This document shows, piece after piece, positions 60,147-64,000 of a stretch of DNA of 64,000 nt. The stretch is from Podaxis mareebaensis. Its lineage: Eukaryota > Basidiomycota > Agaricomycetes > Agaricales > Agaricaceae. A model generated the notes under the pieces. It saw only the letters and a program-made list of their open reading frames with translations. It was not told the DNA's origin and did no database searches. The stretch lies in assembly GCA_018524725.1 (NCBI GenBank), contig JAEUWP010000364.1, forward strand, positions 1-64,000, written 5' to 3'. Each line of letters opens with the position of its first letter. Position 1 is the first letter of the stretch. The position numbers and the translations under genes are program-made.

Positions 60147-61505
60147 TCAACAGTGCCAAGTGGACTGATTAAATATGATGAGCTGTCGGATGACCCGATA
60201 CTTGGGATGAGAAGCTTACATCAGGGACGCCAGGGGAGCCAACGCTCTGGTATGGAGGAAGTCCGACGCACTCAGCAACGGAGACCATCCTATAACCAGC
60301 CTTGCTGAGTTTATCGAGTGCATAAGGCAGTACTTGGTGACTATATCAGGTTCAGTCATCGGGTCCTGTAAGAAGAAAAATCAAGGCTTACGCAGTGGTT
60401 TCTGTCATGACATCATCACTTAAGAAAAGGACAGTGCAAGGGAAGAAGGCATTGCGTACCATAGACCTCATGATTCAACGCAAGGATCGTGCTGGGGTGT
60501 CTGGAGAGGAGTTGGTCGTACAGATCCTTGCTCTCTGAGGGAGTAGCACCAACGGAATCCTCAGAGCTTTAGATGATCATCAGTATGCCGCCCACCCCTT
60601 CACAACGAGACATCACGCACTCAAAGTCCCAGATAACAAGAGATTGTCCACGAACGGCTGAGGCTTGCCTTACGAGATCATTATAGTTACCATAGGCTGG
60701 TAGAGTGGCTAGGTGTAAACCAAGTGTGAATGTTTGAGGTGGCAGAAGGCACTTACGAGGCCGCATGAATGCAGGCACGACGCCAACGATCTTTTGCAGT
60801 GCCTCTACGATTATTGGTGTGATTAGACATTGACAAGGATATCTTGGTAATAGCAAGTACTCACGCTCGACACGCCACATCTCATCATGGACTAAACAAC
60901 TAGTTAGAAATCTAGAGCTTCGATTTTGATCGCTGGCACTCACTTTTGTCCCAGGATAATGTTGTTAGATCGCTGTGGCTCCAGGTGTGCGATGCAACCT
61001 GATGACCTTTCTGGTAAGCATAGAGAACGCGCTTGGCCTCATCGGCATCGTAAATGCATCCGTCTTTCCGGTCTCAGGTTATAACGAACATGCAGTAAGT
61101 GAGAGAAACCTCACAATTGTTTCCATCTACACGAAGAGGGGTTATGTCAAGTCAAATATAAACACATTCGGAGGCTAGACTTACTAAAGAAGAATGTTCC
61201 TGTGGCGTTATACTGAATTAGAGCTTTGCTAACATCGTAACTGAAATAAGAAATTGTCAGCGGTTCTTGTCCCCATATGGCTGGGTCAACACTAGACATA
61301 CAGGTAAACCCATGGTCCGTCGTCCTGAGTGAGAAATAAGCAGCAGCGTAACGGTACGAGTTGTAGTACTCACAAAGGTCAAGGCAACCGTGTTAGGTTG
61401 CGAGCATTTCGTGATAACTCGTGCCAAAGACTGCCTCTTCTCCTTTACGGGAGTTGAAGAGACAAGGACAGCAAAGAGAACGGTAACAAGAGTTTGAAAG
61501 ATCAT
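60147..61505 (-). CDS. Chitin deacetylase (NodB domain), secreted
   Basis: Removes acetyl groups from chitin, making chitosan in the cell wall. Twelve exons: 61505-61374, 61324-61302, 61240-61185, 61126-61115, 61063-60944, 60891-60865, 60804-60757, 60696-60621, 60566-60460, 60401-60392, 60340-60220, 60164-60147; 249 aa. Signal peptide MIFQTLVTVLFAVLVSSTPV. Carbohydrate esterase family 4 motifs: TFDDGPW (catalytic base and metal Asp), HTWSHSDL (metal His pair), MRPPYGNYND, VIWDFDSEDSVGA and the catalytic His in LALNHEVY. It ends STWHC, as other small basidiomycete CDAs do. No GPI anchor or chitin-binding module. Exons 4 and 10 are only 12 and 10 nt, each forced by reading frame and conserved residues (NGNNYG and ETTAHQ). 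Confidence 0.93.
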
Positions 61506-61865
61506 TTGAAATTCGTCGAATGTCGTGGAGAGAGCAGTACCAAGACTTGGATGTCCTGAGGAAGCAAGCCAAGACACGTTCAACCACGTTTTATACTGCT
61601 GATAGATTCCACGCCTGGCGCCCAATCACCCATGGAACACGGAAGCAGGTACCGCTGTCACCTTTTTTGGAACGGCATGGATAGGGAATCACCCCAGTCG
61701 CCCCGACGCACCTAGGCATTCGTGCGGCAATGTGACCAATAAAAACGGAGGTAAAAATGTGCCTCAGCAGAAATGTTGGAAGGCACGACCTGCCGAACTA
61801 CTTCTCAAAGATAGATTAGCCTTGAAGCTTGATGAAGCACGGCAAGAAAGAAAGCATCTCGGCCC

Positions 61866-61885
61866 ATTGGCTATTTATAGCCAAT
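61866..61885. promoter_or_regulatory. Palindrome of two opposed CCAAT boxes
   Basis: ATTGGCTATTTATAGCCAAT: two nine-base arms, each carrying a CCAAT box, flank a TATTTATA-like centre. It lies about 360 bp upstream of the chitin deacetylase start, so it may be a promoter element, but chance cannot be ruled out. Confidence 0.25.
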
Positions 61886-62639
61886 GTCGACATGTAGGCC
61901 ATATGTTCTCCGAATATATGGACATTTTAACAGCCATTATCATAAGACCGTCCTACGCGGATTAGGCGGTAGGAATATGCGATGAGGCCTTGTGACCAAG
62001 GAGGAAGCCGATTAGCGCCGTAAAACGCGTCAAGGGGATGTGTATGTTCTCGATCACAGCGGGGAGCTGAGGAAGCTGATGTTGCAGATATGCCGACTAC
62101 ATTCTGGAGTGCTTCTGGACCAAAATAACGGGAGTGGTCGAAAAAATGTAATGCAAACAATAAAGCCTTATTTTCCTTTTGGCACTGGTGGACATGACAC
62201 CTGTGAAGTCCCATCGTGCAGCGCCTGGTAAAACCCGACCAGACATCTGATTCGATAAAAAGACGTCGTTAGCCTGACCCGCAAATTTTTTTTTCAAATT
62301 GTATTCAATGAGATTGCGACATACTGAGACAGCGTGTGCGCCCCACATGCACCAAAGCATGGCCTGTCAATGTTCCTTCTTCAGGCTCCCACCGCTAGGA
62401 AATAATGCGCTTGTATGACAAAATATGTCGAAGAAAAGCTCAGATGACTTCCGCATCTGTGCACACCAATAGGATCGCTACGGCGTTCGTGACCGGGTAC
62501 GGTGTGCATGCACAACGACTGATAAAACCGGGTGACAAGAATCGGGACACAGCCCTGGAGCGGGCCAGCAAAAACGACCACGGAGAGTTCAAGCCGAAAT
62601 CCAATTTATCTTGATAAAATTCGGGAAGGGAACTCCCTG

Positions 62640-62870
62640 CTTCCGATAAACCGCGGATGGTACTGTAGGGTGTATGTATATCCGGAGAGTGTGGCGTCAG
62701 AGGACTCAGTGGCAGAAGTCTCGCTACGGAGACTATACGGACGCCATCTTCTAGACCGTGAAGGCCATAAAGATGTGGGCGAGACGGTGCATTGCTGGGA
62801 CATCGACAGCGGTCTCAGAATTCAAACTATCTCTGGAGTCAGTATTCCATGCGGTACGCTCTGAGAAGAC
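62640..62870 (+). pseudogene. Possible WD40 gene remnant
   Basis: One open plus frame here contains ESVASEDSVAEVS, REGHKDVG and ETVHCWDIDSGLRIQTISG in the order and spacing that roughly resemble a WD40 blade (GH...WD). No full blade can be read and the flanks are not coding, so this would be a decayed fragment; it may also be chance similarity. Confidence 0.25.
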
Positions 62871-64000
62871 GGAGGTGTAAGAAGGTGATAGGTTCCAGAG
62901 CTACTGGTCATGTCTTGAGGCCGTTTTAGATGAATGGGCCAACGGACCTAAGGTGGCGAAGATCCACGCCAGAACTAAAGAAAGTGCTGGGCGAAGTCGA
63001 GGCTGGGAGTCCGAAGAGACGCATGTATGAGGTATTCCACAGGTCCTTACACGGTTCGGCCAGTGGGCAAGGATTCGCAGTCACACAACAGTGGTCAAGA
63101 ATGTGAAGATTTAGTGGAAGCCGCTTACGTCAGCATATTCTTGCTCCAGCTGCCACCTATTTGAGGCTTGCAAATTCATGGTGATGATCTCGTAGCCCAA
63201 TCCGCCGACACTATGCCGAGTCCCTCCAGTTTTCCATTTTGTCCGTCATCCAAAGTTGGGTTGACATGTTCCAACTTGAGGCCTTGAAGTGCTACCAAGT
63301 GACTAGTCACGGTTACACCCACACACAGGGGTGCGACCAACACCATGCACTCGCGGAATCCAGCGAAAACCCACTTTAAAGCATGTGGGGACCAAGATAT
63401 TCTAGAAATACTGTATAGAGCTCTACATCGAACTGACCTGTGGTGTCGCAGGCATTAGTACAGTTAACTCCTCCGGGTTTGACGCTGATTACCTATTCAG
63501 ATAATTACAAGCCAAAACTAGCCCGCCTCACGCCTCAAGAGTCAAATGCACACACATCAGCACAAGGAGAGAGCTATTTGCTCATGGCTACAGGTTGGTC
63601 AGACCTAGGATCTCCTCGGACAACAGCTGAGCTATTCTGTAGAGCTTCTATGATACAATTGGGCGCTCTTCCAGGATGTCAACATAAAGAATGTCCAAGG
63701 AATTGCTATTTATAAGATAAGTTTGTATGATATCTGCAGAGGCCACCAGGCGCCATCAGCCTTTCAAATAGCAAGGGCCCTCTAAACTTGTCACTCTTAG
63801 AACATGCGTACAGCTCCAATCAATGGATGCACTGCCGGATCCAAGGTGAAAACTAGTCACCAACCATCCACCCTACTGGGCATTTATCGCTAATTGACAA
63901 CTTGCAAATCCTCTGCTGCTTCGGAAGGACATACACGAGCAGTTTCAAGCCGGATTGCTGAGGCATGCACAATCAAGGAAAACTCTCCGCCGGGAGCGAT

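Larger units (their letters stand above)
61506..64000. other. Gene-poor stretch to the window end
   Basis: No intact gene is supported. It contains an inverted CCAAT palindrome at 61866-61885 and a possible decayed WD40 fragment near 62640-62870; otherwise only short frames. Confidence 0.5.

Noticed and set aside
60147..61505. First reading as a CMT1/CAP59-type mannosyltransferase
   Set aside because: Once all exons were joined, the TFDDGP, HTWSH, RPPYGNYND and LNHE motifs showed a CE4 chitin deacetylase.
1..64000. tRNA, rRNA, CRISPR or operon-like features
   Set aside because: No A/B-box pair with a cloverleaf, no rRNA-like sequence, no regularly spaced palindromic repeats, and gene structure is eukaryotic throughout; by eye only, so a tRNA scan could still find one.

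Overview
The window is nuclear DNA from a basidiomycete fungus, most likely a mushroom-forming agaricomycete. The evidence is very intron-dense genes (introns mostly 45-70 nt, GT-AG, many tiny exons), clade-typical families (DUF6533 membrane protein, fungal SLATT protein, UNC93-like transporter, small chitin deacetylase) and the absence of operons, Shine-Dalgarno sites or CRISPR arrays. I rebuilt the genes by hand from splice signals. Every multi-exon model below keeps an open frame from start to stop, but no transcript data were available.

Layout. 1-0.9 kb: 3' end of a WD40 repeat gene whose repeats are almost identical. 2-4.4 kb: divergent pair of a type II Hsp40 (J-protein) and a VTC1-like DUF202 membrane protein. 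5.1-7.5 kb: two tandem paralogs of an unrecognised small protein family, with a third copy at 18.5 kb. 7.7-9.2 kb: DUF6533 membrane protein. 9.7-17.7 kb: a segmental duplication carrying two intact, convergent copies of the lariat-debranching enzyme gene DBR1. The DBR1 segments are inverted relative to each other, and copies of an unrelated repeat (here called D) lie next to them in direct orientation. 20.3-34.2 kb, all on the minus strand: DHHC palmitoyltransferase, monocarboxylate-transporter-like MFS protein, kinetochore protein Dsn1/Mis13, glutathione transferase, UNC93-like membrane protein, SLATT-domain protein. 34.8-40.1 kb: XRN1. 44.1-46.4 kb: GMP synthase. 50.6-52.1 kb: three-repeat Myb protein. 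54.2-56.0 kb: aldose 1-epimerase. 57.4-58.0 kb: ribosomal protein eS10. 58.6-59.8 kb: SDR-type epimerase-like protein. 60.1-61.5 kb: secreted chitin deacetylase. The stretches 40.1-44.1, 46.4-50.6, 52.1-54.2 and 61.5-64 kb hold no gene I can support.

Two things stand out. First, the DBR1 duplication: a normally single-copy housekeeping RNA-processing gene is present twice, with introns and catalytic motifs kept in both copies, inside a D-DBR1(+)-D-DBR1(inverted)-D' array. Second, extreme micro-exons: XRN1 begins with 4-, 11- and 17-nt coding exons, the chitin deacetylase has 12- and 10-nt exons, the VTC1-like gene has a 10-nt exon, and the DHHC gene can only be read through its conserved catalytic-core tryptophan if a single-nucleotide exon at 21177 is spliced in.

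Most genes are housekeeping and show no shared pathway. Dbr1 and Xrn1 do act in successive steps of intron lariat turnover, and both lie here in an intron-rich genome, but linkage may be chance.
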